Source: Streptomyces colonosanans
Lineage (GTDB): Bacteria; Actinomycetota; Actinomycetes; Streptomycetales; Streptomycetaceae
DNA: 64,000 bases
Direction: 5' to 3'
Assembly (NCBI RefSeq): GCF_001866645.1
Contig: NZ_MLYP01000017.1
Span: forward strand, 1-64,000
The notes under the pieces were generated by a model. It was given only the letters and a program-made list of their open reading frames with translations. It did no database searches and was not told the origin of the DNA. Shown here one piece after another: positions 51,821 to 59,668 of the stretch. The first letter of the stretch is position 1; each line of letters opens with the position of its first letter. Position numbers and translations under genes: made by a program.

Positions 51821-53617
51821 TTACTTGCGGTAGATGGCCTCGATGTCCGCCGCGAAGTCCTTCGCCACCACATTGCGCTTGAGCTTCAGGGACGGCGTGA
51901 GGTGGCCCGACTCCTCGGTGAACTGGGCGGGGATGATGCGGAACTTCCGCACCGACTCCGCCTTCGACACCGCGGCGTTGCCGTCGTCGATCGCCTCCTG
52001 GACCGCCGTGAGCAGCTCCGGGTCCTCGCGCAGCGACTCTACGGTGGAGCCCGCCGGCTTGCCGTGCTCGGCCGCCCAGCGGCCCAGGAACTCCTCGTCG
52101 AGGGTGATCAGCGCGCCCACGAACGGCCGCTTGTCGCCCACCACCATGCACTCCTGGACCAGCGCGTGCGCCCGGATGCGGTCCTCGATCACGGCCGGGG
52201 CGACGTTCTTGCCGCCCGCGGTGACGATGATTTCCTTCTTGCGGCCGGTGATCCTGAGGTAGCCGTCCTCGTCGAGGGTGCCCACATCGCCCGTGTGGAA
52301 CCAGCCGTCGGCCAGCGCCTGCGCGGTCGCGGCCTCGTTGTTCCAGTACTCCTTGAACACGTGCTCGCCGTGCAGCAGTACCTCGCCGTCGTCCGCGATA
52401 CGGATCACGGAACCCGGTAGCGGCTGGCCGACCGTACCGATCTTCTGCCGGTCCCAGGGGTTGAACGCGGTGGCCGCGCAGGTCTCGGTCAGGCCGTAGC
52501 CCTCCAGGACCGTGAAGCCGATGCCGCGGAAGAAGTGGCCCAGGCGCTCGCCCAGCGGGGCGCCGCCGGAGATGGCGTACTCGCCGCGGCCGCCCAGCAC
52601 CGCGCGCAGCTTGCCGTAGACCAGCTTGTCGAACACCTTGTGCTTGATCTTCAGGCCGAGGGTCGGGCCGGAGGGAGTGTCCAGCGCGCGGCTGTACGCG
52701 ATCGCGGTGTCCGCCGCCTTGTCGAAGATCCTGCCCTTGCCGTCCGCCTGCGCCTTGGCGCGCGCCGCGTTGTAGACCTTCTCGAAGACGCGCGGCACAC
52801 CGAGGATCAACGTCGGCTGGAACGAGGCGAGTTCGTCCGTGAGGTGCTTGATGTCCGGAAGGCAGCCCAGTCTGATCGGCGCCATCATCGGCGCGATCTG
52901 CACCAGGCGCCCGAAGACGTGCGCGAGCGGGAGGAAGAGGAGGACGGAGCACTCGCCCGTGCGGAAGAGGGGGCGCAGCCGCTCCACGATATTGCCGCAC
53001 TCGGCGAAGAAGTTGCGGTGGGTGAGCACACAGCCCTTGGGGCGGCCGGTGGTTCCGCTCGTGTACACGATGGTGGCCGGATCGTCGGCCTTCGCGAGCG
53101 AGCTGCGCTCCTCGACCGTCTCGTCGCTGATGTCCTGGCCGACGCGTCCCAGTTCCTCCACGCCCCCGGCCTCGATCTGCCAGACGTGCTTGAGCGCGGG
53201 CAGCCGGTCGCGCACCGACTCGACGGCCGCCGCGTGCGCGTCCAGTTCCACGATGCAGGCCTTCGCGCCCGAGTCCCCGAGGATCCACTGCACCTGCTCG
53301 GGCGAACTGGTCTCATAGACCGGAACCGTGATCGCGCCCGCGCTCCAGATCGCGAAGTCCAGCAGCGTCCACTCGTAGCGGGTCCGGGACATCAGCCCCA
53401 CCCGGTCGCCCGGCTGTACACCGGAGGCGATGAGCCCCTTGGCCGCGGCCCGCACCTCGGCGAGGAAGGCGGTGGCGGTGAGGTCCTGCCAGGCGCCGTC
53501 CACCTTGCGGGCGATGACGGCGACGTCGGGGTGCTGCGCGGCGTTTCTGCGGGCGATGTCGGTCAGGTTTCCGTCCGCGGGAACCTCATACAAGGCCGGA
53601 AGGCTGAACTCGCGCAA
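51821..53617 (-). CDS. Long-chain fatty-acid--CoA ligase (AMP-forming)
   Basis: A 598-residue adenylate-forming enzyme. Seen: the AMP/P-loop motif TIVYTSGTTGRPKGCVLTHRN, the A5 motif EGYGLTET, the A7 aspartate in GWFHTGDVGTLDEDGYL and the A8 hinge ITGRKKEIIVTAGGKNVAP; the catalytic Lys region lies near VSKAE at the C terminus. It activates long-chain fatty acids for lipid metabolism. The start is a TTG at 53617 with GAGGAGC upstream, and the next residues REFSLPALYEVP fit the family. It is a single-gene unit. Confidence 0.93.
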   Translation of the reverse strand: MREFSLPALYEVPADGNLTDIARRNAAQHPDVAVIARKVDGAWQDLTATAFLAEVRAAAKGLIASGVQPGDRVGLMSRTRYEWTLLDFAIWSAGAITVPVYETSSPEQVQWILGDSGAKACIVELDAHAAAVESVRDRLPALKHVWQIEAGGVEELGRVGQDISDETVEERSSLAKADDPATIVYTSGTTGRPKGCVLTHRNFFAECGNIVERLRPLFRTGECSVLLFLPLAHVFGRLVQIAPMMAPIRLGCLPDIKHLTDELASFQPTLILGVPRVFEKVYNAARAKAQADGKGRIFDKAADTAIAYSRALDTPSGPTLGLKIKHKVFDKLVYGKLRAVLGGRGEYAISGGAPLGERLGHFFRGIGFTVLEGYGLTETCAATAFNPWDRQKIGTVGQPLPGSVIRIADDGEVLLHGEHVFKEYWNNEAATAQALADGWFHTGDVGTLDEDGYLRITGRKKEIIVTAGGKNVAPAVIEDRIRAHALVQECMVVGDKRPFVGALITLDEEFLGRWAAEHGKPAGSTVESLREDPELLTAVQEAIDDGNAAVSKAESVRKFRIIPAQFTEESGHLTPSLKLKRNVVAKDFAADIEAIYRK

Positions 53618-53922
53618 GGCTGCTGCTCCTCATAGGGCCCCGACGCCATGACTTGGTGCAGTGCGACGGTGCGGTCCAAGGCTCGAACTGGTGCTCAGGA
53701 TTTCTCCGGAAGCCGTTGGTCGAATCCCGAGCATGACTGGACTGCCTGGACGTTACCCGCCGGTACGGCCTTTGGGACAGGGGGTCTCGACGAGATGTTC
53801 CATGCGTCACACGTGTGGGCGTTCCTTCGCGCACAGTAGTTCACACCCTTCCTGACGAGCCAGTAATCGCAGGTCCGGCCGCCACTGTTCACGTTTGCCC
53901 CACACCCCTACGCTTGATCGTC
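53618..53922. other. Divergent intergenic region, acyl-CoA synthetase / phosphoesterase
   Basis: 305 bases, somewhat less G+C-rich than its flanks. An open frame at 53648-53839 has no ribosome site and unusual composition. A GGTCGAATCCC stretch resembles a tRNA T arm, but no tRNA can be built around it. TACGCT at 53909-53914 is a candidate -10 for the phosphoesterase gene. Confidence 0.4.
53909..53914 (+). promoter_or_regulatory. Candidate -10 box of the metallophosphoesterase gene
   Basis: TACGCT ending 8 bases before the ATG at 53923; leaderless geometry. Confidence 0.4.
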
Positions 53923-54720
53923 ATGGCACCCATACCGGGCGGTGACCCGAGGACGTGCGTTCATGTGGTCAGTGATGTACACGGCAATGTGCGGGACCTG
54001 GCCAGAGCCGGCGACGGGGCGGACGCCCTGATCTGCCTGGGCGACCTGGTTCTCTTCCTCGACTACTCCGATCACTCGCGCGGGATCTTCCCGGACCTGT
54101 TCGGCCGGGAGAACACCGACCGGCTGGTGGAACTGCGCACGGCCCGCCGCTTCGAGGAGGCACGGGCGTTCGGCGCCGGGCTGTGGGCCGGCGTGGGATC
54201 GGACCGCGCCACGGTGATCGAGAAGGCGGTCCGCCGGCAGTACGCCGAACTGTTCGGCGTCTTCCCCACGCCGACGTACGCCACCTACGGCAATGTCGAC
54301 ATACCGGGGTTGTGGCCGGAGTTCGCCGGACCCGGGACGAGGGTGCTCGACGGTGAGCGGGTGGAGATCGGCGGCTGGACGTTCGGCTTCGTCGGCGGGG
54401 GCCTGCGCACCCCCATGCGGACCCCGTACGAGATCAGCGACGAGGAGTACGCGGCGAAGATCGAGGCGGTGGGGGAGGTGGACGTGCTGTGCACGCACAT
54501 CCCGCCCGAGGTACCGGAACTGGTGTACGACACGGTGGCGCGCCGCTTCGAACGCGGCAGCCCGGCCCTGCTGGACGCGATCCGCCGTACGAAGCCGAGG
54601 TACTCCCTGTTCGGCCACGTCCACCAGCCGCTGGTGCGGCGGATGCGGATCGGGGCGACGGAGTGCGTGAACGTGGGGCACTTCGCGGGCAGCGGGAGGC
54701 CGTGGACCCTGGAGTGGTGA
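53923..54720 (+). CDS. Metallophosphoesterase (calcineurin-like fold)
   Basis: A 265-residue predicted phosphoesterase. The metal motifs are VVSDVHGNVRDL (D-x-H), CLGDLVLFLD (G-D), YATYGNVDIPGL (G-N), LCTHIPPE and LFGHVHQP (G-H-x-H). The order and spacing fit the Metallophos family. Substrate unknown. The ATG at 53923 has no ribosome site, only a TACGCT box 8 bases upstream. It precedes an SRPBCC gene on the same strand by 202 bases. Confidence 0.9.
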   Translation: MAPIPGGDPRTCVHVVSDVHGNVRDLARAGDGADALICLGDLVLFLDYSDHSRGIFPDLFGRENTDRLVELRTARRFEEARAFGAGLWAGVGSDRATVIEKAVRRQYAELFGVFPTPTYATYGNVDIPGLWPEFAGPGTRVLDGERVEIGGWTFGFVGGGLRTPMRTPYEISDEEYAAKIEAVGEVDVLCTHIPPEVPELVYDTVARRFERGSPALLDAIRRTKPRYSLFGHVHQPLVRRMRIGATECVNVGHFAGSGRPWTLEW

Positions 54721-54845
54721 ACGGGCGGCGCAGGAGGGAGCGGACGGTCCGGAGGGACCGCAGTGCGGTGCGCGGCCGCGGTCCCGGGCCGACAGGCCGG
54801 TGGCCCAACCGCAGATGGGGTGACGGCGGCACGCGGCGTGCGCGG

Positions 54846-54851
54846 TAGCCT
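54846..54851 (+). promoter_or_regulatory. Candidate -10 box of the SRPBCC gene
   Basis: TAGCCT, 71 bases before the ATG at 54923, which has its own strong ribosome site. Confidence 0.3.
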
Positions 54852-54922
54852 TCACGCTGCACACACGTGCGCACGTGCACACCCCCTTACCTCACCGGAT
54901 CGCATCTGGAGGAGCCACGGCG

Positions 54923-55366
54923 ATGGCGGAACACACCAGCTCGAGCATCACGATCGAGGCGGCTCCGGCCGACGTCATGCGGGTGATCGCCGACTTCGCG
55001 CGTTACCCCGACTGGACGGGTGAGGTGAAGGAGGCGGAGGTCCTCGCGACGGACGCGCAGGGCCGCGCCGAGCAGGTGCACCTCGTCATGGACGCGGGAG
55101 CGATCAAGGACGACCAGACCCTGGCGTACACATGGAAGGGCGACAGCGAGGTCTCGTGGACGCTCGTCAAGTCCCAGATGCTGCGCTCCCTGGACGGCTC
55201 CTACCTCCTGAAGCCGGCGGGCCCGGGCGCGACCGAGGTGACCTACCGGCTGACGGTCGACGTCAAGATCCCCATGCTCGGCATGATCAAGCGCAAGGCG
55301 GAGAAGGTCATCATCGACCGGGCGCTGGCGGGGCTGAAGAAGAGGGTGGAGTCGAGGGAGCAGTAA
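54923..55366 (+). CDS. SRPBCC-fold (START-like/cyclase-dehydrase) protein
   Basis: A 147-residue single-domain protein with the helix-grip fold of the polyketide cyclase/CoxG-type group: SSITIEAAPADVMRVIADFARYPDWTGEVKEAEVL at the start, and a long C-terminal helix (IKRKAEKVIIDRALAGLKKRVE). These proteins have a deep hydrophobic pocket for a lipid or ligand. Function unknown. The ATG follows GGAGGAGCCACGGCG. The ArsA-like gene is 58 bases downstream. Confidence 0.9.
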   Translation: MAEHTSSSITIEAAPADVMRVIADFARYPDWTGEVKEAEVLATDAQGRAEQVHLVMDAGAIKDDQTLAYTWKGDSEVSWTLVKSQMLRSLDGSYLLKPAGPGATEVTYRLTVDVKIPMLGMIKRKAEKVIIDRALAGLKKRVESREQ

Positions 55367-55410
55367 GAGCGGAGGGCCACGTCCTGGTCGGCCCCACGGC
55401 ACGGCGCGAG

Positions 55411-55416
55411 TACCGT
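55411..55416 (+). promoter_or_regulatory. Candidate -10 box of the ArsA-like gene
   Basis: TACCGT ending 8 bases before the ATG at 55425; leaderless geometry. Confidence 0.4.
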
Positions 55417-55424
55417 TCACCGTC

Positions 55425-56594
55425 ATGCGCACCATCCTGATCACCGGCCCCGGCGGCTGTGGCCGTACCACCGTCGCCGCGGCCACCGCGCTGCACGCCG
55501 CCCGCCAGGGCACGCGCACCCTTGTGCTCAGCGCCGACCGCACGGACACCCTCGGTGCCGTGCTCGGCGTGCCCACCGCCGCCTCCCCCGTCGAGGCGGC
55601 CCCCGGTCTCACGGCCTGGCGCCCGGATGCCGCCGCCCGCTTCCGCGAGGGCCTCGTCGCCTTCCAGGAGCGCGCGGCCGGCGCGCTCGACCTTCTTGGC
55701 GCCGCCCGGCTGGACGCCGAGGAGGTCACTCCCCTCCCCGGCGCCGAGGAACTCGCCCTCCTGCGCGCCCTGCGCGACGCCGCGCTCTCGGAGGCGTACG
55801 ACCTCCTCGTCGTCGACCTGCCCCCCGTCCCCCAGGCGCTCGCCCTCCTCGCCCTTCCCGAGGAACTCCGTCGCTACCTGCGCCGTCTGCTCCCGCCGGA
55901 GCGGCAGGCCGCCCGTGCCCTGCGCCCCGTCCTCGGGCGGCTCGCGGGCGTCCCGATGCCCGCCGAGTGGCTGTACGAGACCGCCGCCCGCTGGGACCTC
56001 GACCTGGCCGCCGTCGAGGCCGTCCTCGCCGACAGCGCCACGACCGCATGGCTGGTCGCCGAGCCCGGCCCGGCCGGGACCGACGCCGTCCGGGCCGCCG
56101 CCACCGGGCTCGCCCTGCGGGCTTTGCGTACCGAGACCCTCGTCGCCAACCGCGTCCTGCCGGACGACGCCCACGACACCTGGCTCGCGTCCCTCGCCGC
56201 CCAGCAGCGCAAGGCCCTGGCCGAGTGGCAGGGCTGCTACGACGTCCACCGCACCCCGCATCTCGGCGGCGACCCGCGCGGGGCCGACGATCTCGCCCGG
56301 CTCACCACGCCCACCGTCAACCCGGCGCCCTCTCCGGTGGAGTGGCCCGTGACGCCCCGGCTCGCCGAGGACGGTGTGCTCGTGTGGCACCTCCCGCTGC
56401 CCGGCGCGATACGCGAGGAACTGGACCTGGTCCGGCGCGGCGACGAGCTCGTCGTGACCGCCGGACCGTTCCGGCGGATCGTTCCGCTTCCGTCGGCCCT
56501 GCGCCGCTGCACCGTGGCAGGGGCCGCTCTGCGCGACGGCGAGCTGCGCATCCGCTTCGCGCCGGATCCGCAGCTGTGGCCGCGCGGGCTGTGA
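55425..56594 (+). CDS. ArsA/GET3-like protein with degenerate P-loop
   Basis: A 389-residue protein of the ArsA ATPase family: an N-terminal P-loop fold (MRTILITGPGGCGRTTVAAA), YDLLVVDLPPVPQALALLALPE as the switch II-like region, VANRVLPDD, and a C-terminal ArsA-HSP20-type beta domain (from about residue 310, WHLPLPGAIREELDLVRRGDELVVTAGPFRRIVPLP). The ArsA motif GKGGVGKT reads GPGGCGRT: both the signature lysine and the P-loop lysine are replaced (Pro9, Arg14), so ATP hydrolysis is in doubt. TACCGT lies 8 bases before the ATG, suggesting a leaderless mRNA. Confidence 0.82.
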   Translation: MRTILITGPGGCGRTTVAAATALHAARQGTRTLVLSADRTDTLGAVLGVPTAASPVEAAPGLTAWRPDAAARFREGLVAFQERAAGALDLLGAARLDAEEVTPLPGAEELALLRALRDAALSEAYDLLVVDLPPVPQALALLALPEELRRYLRRLLPPERQAARALRPVLGRLAGVPMPAEWLYETAARWDLDLAAVEAVLADSATTAWLVAEPGPAGTDAVRAAATGLALRALRTETLVANRVLPDDAHDTWLASLAAQQRKALAEWQGCYDVHRTPHLGGDPRGADDLARLTTPTVNPAPSPVEWPVTPRLAEDGVLVWHLPLPGAIREELDLVRRGDELVVTAGPFRRIVPLPSALRRCTVAGAALRDGELRIRFAPDPQLWPRGL

Positions 56595-56634
56595 CCGGGC
56601 CCGCGCGCGGCGACGTCGTGTACCCCCGTTCGGG

Positions 56635-56640
56635 TAACGT
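56635..56640 (+). promoter_or_regulatory. Candidate -10 box of the DUF5304 gene
   Basis: TAACGT, 31 bases before the ATG at 56672. Confidence 0.35.
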
Positions 56641-56671
56641 CGGACGTACGAACCGCAGTCAGGAGTCCGCC

Positions 56672-57157
56672 ATGAGCGAAGAGCGCCCCAGGACCGACGC
56701 CGCTCAGCAGGAAGCCGCCGACGATGTGCGGGTGACCGACGCCGACGCCTGGGCGAAGGCGTGCGCCGAGGACCTCGCCGCGGAGAAGGCCCGCCGCCGC
56801 GCCGAGTACGGCCCGCCGCCCGGTTCGGCCGCCGAGGAGCTGCGCAGGCTCGTCGACGCCGTCGCGGACAAGCTGTCCGGCCTGCAGAGCCCGCTGTTCG
56901 GCGCCGCCGCCTCGGGCACGGCCCAGCAGATGGTCCAGCAGGTGGTACAGCAGGCCAAGGTCGCCGTGGAACCGGTCATCGAGCGCAATCCGGAAGTCTT
57001 CGACCACCTTGCCGCAGCCGGTTCGGAACTGCTCGCGGCCTACCGCTCCGCCGTCGAGGCCCAGGAGAGGCGCTGGACGAGTCGTGCCTCCCAGGGCTGG
57101 GACCCCGACCGGAAGGACGGGGATCAGGGACCCGGGGAGCACATCGACCTGGACTAG
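56672..57157 (+). CDS. DUF5304 family protein
   Basis: A 161-residue, acidic, mostly helical protein without signal peptide or membrane segment. Central helical part: AEELRRLVDAVADKLSGL, then TAQQMVQQVVQQAKVAVEPVIERNPEVFDHLAAAGSELL. It fits the actinobacterial DUF5304 family; function unknown. The ATG follows CAGGAGTCCGCC. It is 77 bases after the ArsA-like gene, a neighbourhood kept in Streptomyces as far as I recall, so a functional link is possible. Confidence 0.8.
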   Translation: MSEERPRTDAAQQEAADDVRVTDADAWAKACAEDLAAEKARRRAEYGPPPGSAAEELRRLVDAVADKLSGLQSPLFGAAASGTAQQMVQQVVQQAKVAVEPVIERNPEVFDHLAAAGSELLAAYRSAVEAQERRWTSRASQGWDPDRKDGDQGPGEHIDLD

Positions 57158-57225
57158 TGCCTCGGCCTTTTCGGGCCGGGTGTCAGGGGGTCGCGGAGTC
57201 GCCCGACCCCCCAGGTCCCCTCGGG

Positions 57226-57231
57226 TACGGT
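57226..57231 (+). promoter_or_regulatory. Candidate -10 box of glkA
   Basis: TACGGT, 36 bases before the ATG at 57268. glkA has its own ribosome site (GAGGGA). Confidence 0.35.
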
Positions 57232-57267
57232 GGGCCGTAGCGGGGCTTGACCGAAACTGAGGGATTC

Positions 57268-58221
57268 ATGGGACTCACCATCGGCGTCGACATCGGCGGC
57301 ACGAAGATTGCGGCCGGGGTGGTCGACGAGGAAGGCGCCATCCTGTCGACCCACACGGTGCCGACTCCGGGCACGCCCGAGGGCATCGTGGACGCCATCG
57401 CCGCTGCCGTCGAGGGCGCCCGTGCCGGACACGAGATCGTCGGCGTGGGCATCGGTGCCGCCGGCTATGTCGACCGCCAGCGGTCCACGGTCTATTTCGC
57501 GCCGAACATCGACTGGCGCCAGGAGCCGCTGAAGGAGAAGGTCGAGGCCCGCGTCGGCCTCCCGGTGGTCGTCGAGAACGACGCCAACGCGGCCGCGTGG
57601 GGCGAGTACAAGTTCGGCGCGGGCAAGGGCCACCGCAACGTCATCTGCATCACGCTGGGCACCGGTCTCGGCGGCGGGATCATCATCGGGAACAAGCTCC
57701 GCCGCGGCCACTTCGGTGTGGCCGCCGAGTTCGGCCACATCCGGATGGTCCCGGACGGTCTGCTGTGCGGCTGCGGTTCGCAGGGCTGCTGGGAGCAGTA
57801 CGCGTCAGGGCGCGCTCTGGTCCGCTACGCCAGGCAGCGTGCCCACGCCACCCCGGAGAACGCGGAGCTCCTGCTCTCGCTCGGCGACGGCACGCCCGAG
57901 GGCATCGAGGGCAAGCACATCTCCATGGCCGCCCGCCAGGGCGACCCGGTCGCCGTCGACTCCTATCGCGAACTGGCCCGTTGGGCCGGCGCCGGCCTCG
58001 CCGACCTGGCCTCGCTCTTCGACCCCTCCGCCTTCATCGTCGGCGGCGGCCTCTCGGACGAGGGCGAGCTGGTTCTCGACCCGATCCGCAACTCGTACAA
58101 GCGCTGGCTCGTCGGCGGCGACTGGCGCCCGGTCGCGGAGGTCATCGCCGCCCAACTGGGCAACAAGGCCGGCCTGGTGGGCGCGGCCGACCTGGCCAGG
58201 GAGCCCGACCCGATCATGTAG
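57268..58221 (+). CDS. glkA: ROK-family glucokinase
   Basis: ATP-dependent glucose kinase, 317 residues, the same length as the Streptomyces GlkA that also mediates glucose repression. Motifs: TIGVDIGGTKIAAGVVD (phosphate 1), VVENDANAAAWGE with the catalytic Asp in END, ITLGTGLGGGIIIG (phosphate 2), EFGHIRM and the ROK zinc cluster with three Cys in CGCGSQGCWEQ. The ATG at 57268 follows GAGGGATTC. Confidence 0.95.
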   Translation: MGLTIGVDIGGTKIAAGVVDEEGAILSTHTVPTPGTPEGIVDAIAAAVEGARAGHEIVGVGIGAAGYVDRQRSTVYFAPNIDWRQEPLKEKVEARVGLPVVVENDANAAAWGEYKFGAGKGHRNVICITLGTGLGGGIIIGNKLRRGHFGVAAEFGHIRMVPDGLLCGCGSQGCWEQYASGRALVRYARQRAHATPENAELLLSLGDGTPEGIEGKHISMAARQGDPVAVDSYRELARWAGAGLADLASLFDPSAFIVGGGLSDEGELVLDPIRNSYKRWLVGGDWRPVAEVIAAQLGNKAGLVGAADLAREPDPIM

Positions 58222-58294
58222 CACCTGGCCGCGCACGACATGGCGACGCCCTCGCCCCGGTGTCCGGGACGGGGACGTCGCCGGTGTCGCGGCG

Positions 58295-58300
58295 TATCTT
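58295..58300 (+). promoter_or_regulatory. Candidate -10 box of the EEP gene
   Basis: TATCTT ending 7 bases before the ATG at 58308; leaderless geometry. Confidence 0.4.
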
Positions 58301-58307
58301 GATCGGC

Positions 58308-59063
58308 ATGGTGACGACCCCCGTGCTGCCCAACTCCCGCACCGAGGCCGACGGTTCGGCCGTCATTCGGGTCCTTGGCTACAACATCCGCTCGATGCGC
58401 GACGACACCGACGCGCTCGCCCGGGTGATCGGCGCCTGCGCGCCGGACCTGGTGCTCGTCCAGGAGGCCCCCCGATTCTTCCGCTGGCGCAAGAAGCTCG
58501 CCCGGCTCGCGGCGGCCTCCGGCCTGGTGATCCTCTCGGGGGGTGCCACGGCCTCGGGACCGGCCCTGCTGTGCTCGCTGCGCGCCACGGTCGAGCGCAC
58601 CGAGGACGTGCTGCTGCCGCTCACCCCCGGGCTGCACCGGCGCGGCTTCGCGACCGCGGTCGTGCGGTTCGGGGGTGCCCGGTTCGGCGTCCTCAGCTGC
58701 CACCTCTCGCTCCAGAGCGACGAGCGGTTCGAGCAGGGCGGCATGCTCCTCGACCGGCTCGCCGGCATGGGAGTGGAACACGCCGTCGTGGGCGGCGACC
58801 TCAACGAACGTCCGGACGGACCAACCTTCGAACGGCTGGCCGCGCAGCTGAACGACACCTGGGCCAGTGCCCCCTGGGGCGCCGAGTACACCTGGACGCC
58901 GCCGGACCCCTGCCAGCGGATCGACGCGATCTTCGCCACGAAGGGCATCGAGATCCTCGGCTGCGGGGTCCCGCTCGGCCATCCGGGAGTGACGGAGCAC
59001 GATCTGAGGGCGGCCTCGGACCACCTTCCGGTCCTGGCCGCCCTCAAAGTCCCGGCCGCCTAG
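58308..59063 (+). CDS. Endonuclease/exonuclease/phosphatase (EEP) family hydrolase
   Basis: A 251-residue EEP-fold enzyme: VLGYNIRSMRDD (Asn), LVLVQEAPRF (metal-binding Glu), VLSCHLSLQSDERFEQ, VVGGDLNERPDG (Asp/Asn pair), and the C-terminal ASDHLPVLA (Asp-His). All catalytic positions are present. It may cleave nucleic acid or phosphodiester lipids. TATCTT lies 7 bases before the ATG and there is no ribosome site; a GTG directly after the ATG is possible. A remnant of the repeat family starts at its stop. Confidence 0.88.
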   Translation: MVTTPVLPNSRTEADGSAVIRVLGYNIRSMRDDTDALARVIGACAPDLVLVQEAPRFFRWRKKLARLAAASGLVILSGGATASGPALLCSLRATVERTEDVLLPLTPGLHRRGFATAVVRFGGARFGVLSCHLSLQSDERFEQGGMLLDRLAGMGVEHAVVGGDLNERPDGPTFERLAAQLNDTWASAPWGAEYTWTPPDPCQRIDAIFATKGIEILGCGVPLGHPGVTEHDLRAASDHLPVLAALKVPAA

Positions 59064-59102
59064 GGCAGGCAACGCCTTGACGGGCGAAGCCGCCGGGGCG
59101 CC
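59063..59102. repeat. Decayed copy of the MITE-like repeat
   Basis: GGGCAGGCAACGCC is joined directly to TTGACGGGC...CCGGGGC, that is, the two ends of copy 1 (47569-47705) with the middle missing. Like copy 2 it starts at the stop codon of the gene before it. Confidence 0.6.
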
Positions 59103-59107
59103 GGGAC

Positions 59108-59668
59108 TCAGACCACGGCGCCCCGCCCCGGATCGTCGTCGTCCTCGTCACTCGGCTTCATCCGCATCACCAGCGCCGCGAAGCCGCCCAGGAAGCCGCC
59201 GATGCCGAGCGTGGTGAGCCACCAGGTCATCTCCCAGCCGAGCAGTACCGCCACCATGAGCAGGATGGGACCGCCGATCACCCCGAGCCAGGCGAACTTC
59301 GCCGTCGTGTCGGCCGCGGGCAGCGGTGGCGGCTCCGGCGGCACGAAATGGCCCTCGTCGTCCTCGTCGAAGTCGCCGTCGGAGGGCTCCGCGGGCGTGT
59401 AGTCCCGCGGGCCGACACCGGGCGCGAAGGAGACCGAGCTGCCCAGCGGCTTCGCCGGCTCGCCCTTCGCCTCATCGTCCTTAGTGTCGTTCGGCTCCGT
59501 TTCCAGGAGCGCCAGGTCCTCGACCGACTTGAACGGCTTCGCGCCGGGCGGGTCCGCCGGCTCCTCGCCGTAGCCCGCGACGATCGCCGCCCAGACGGCC
59601 TCCTCGTCGACGGGAACGCCCTTCTCGTCCGGCTCGCGATCCTCGCGGTCGGAGTCGTGCTCAGCCAC
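59108..59668 (-). CDS. Acidic membrane protein, function unknown
   Basis: A 186-residue protein: an acidic, disordered N-terminal part (residues 1-118, with many Asp/Glu/Pro), two adjacent membrane segments (about 124-145 and 147-167), and a short acidic tail (KPSDEDDDDPG). No known domain. The GTG at 59668 overlaps the end of the alpha/beta hydrolase gene by 8 bases, so the two are probably translated together. Confidence 0.82.
   Translation of the reverse strand: MAEHDSDREDREPDEKGVPVDEEAVWAAIVAGYGEEPADPPGAKPFKSVEDLALLETEPNDTKDDEAKGEPAKPLGSSVSFAPGVGPRDYTPAEPSDGDFDEDDEGHFVPPEPPPLPAADTTAKFAWLGVIGGPILLMVAVLLGWEMTWWLTTLGIGGFLGGFAALVMRMKPSDEDDDDPGRGAVV

Noticed and set aside
53690..53760. Possible tRNA, from the stretch GGTCGAATCCC
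   Set aside because: No acceptor stem, anticodon arm or CCA-like end can be built around it on either strand.
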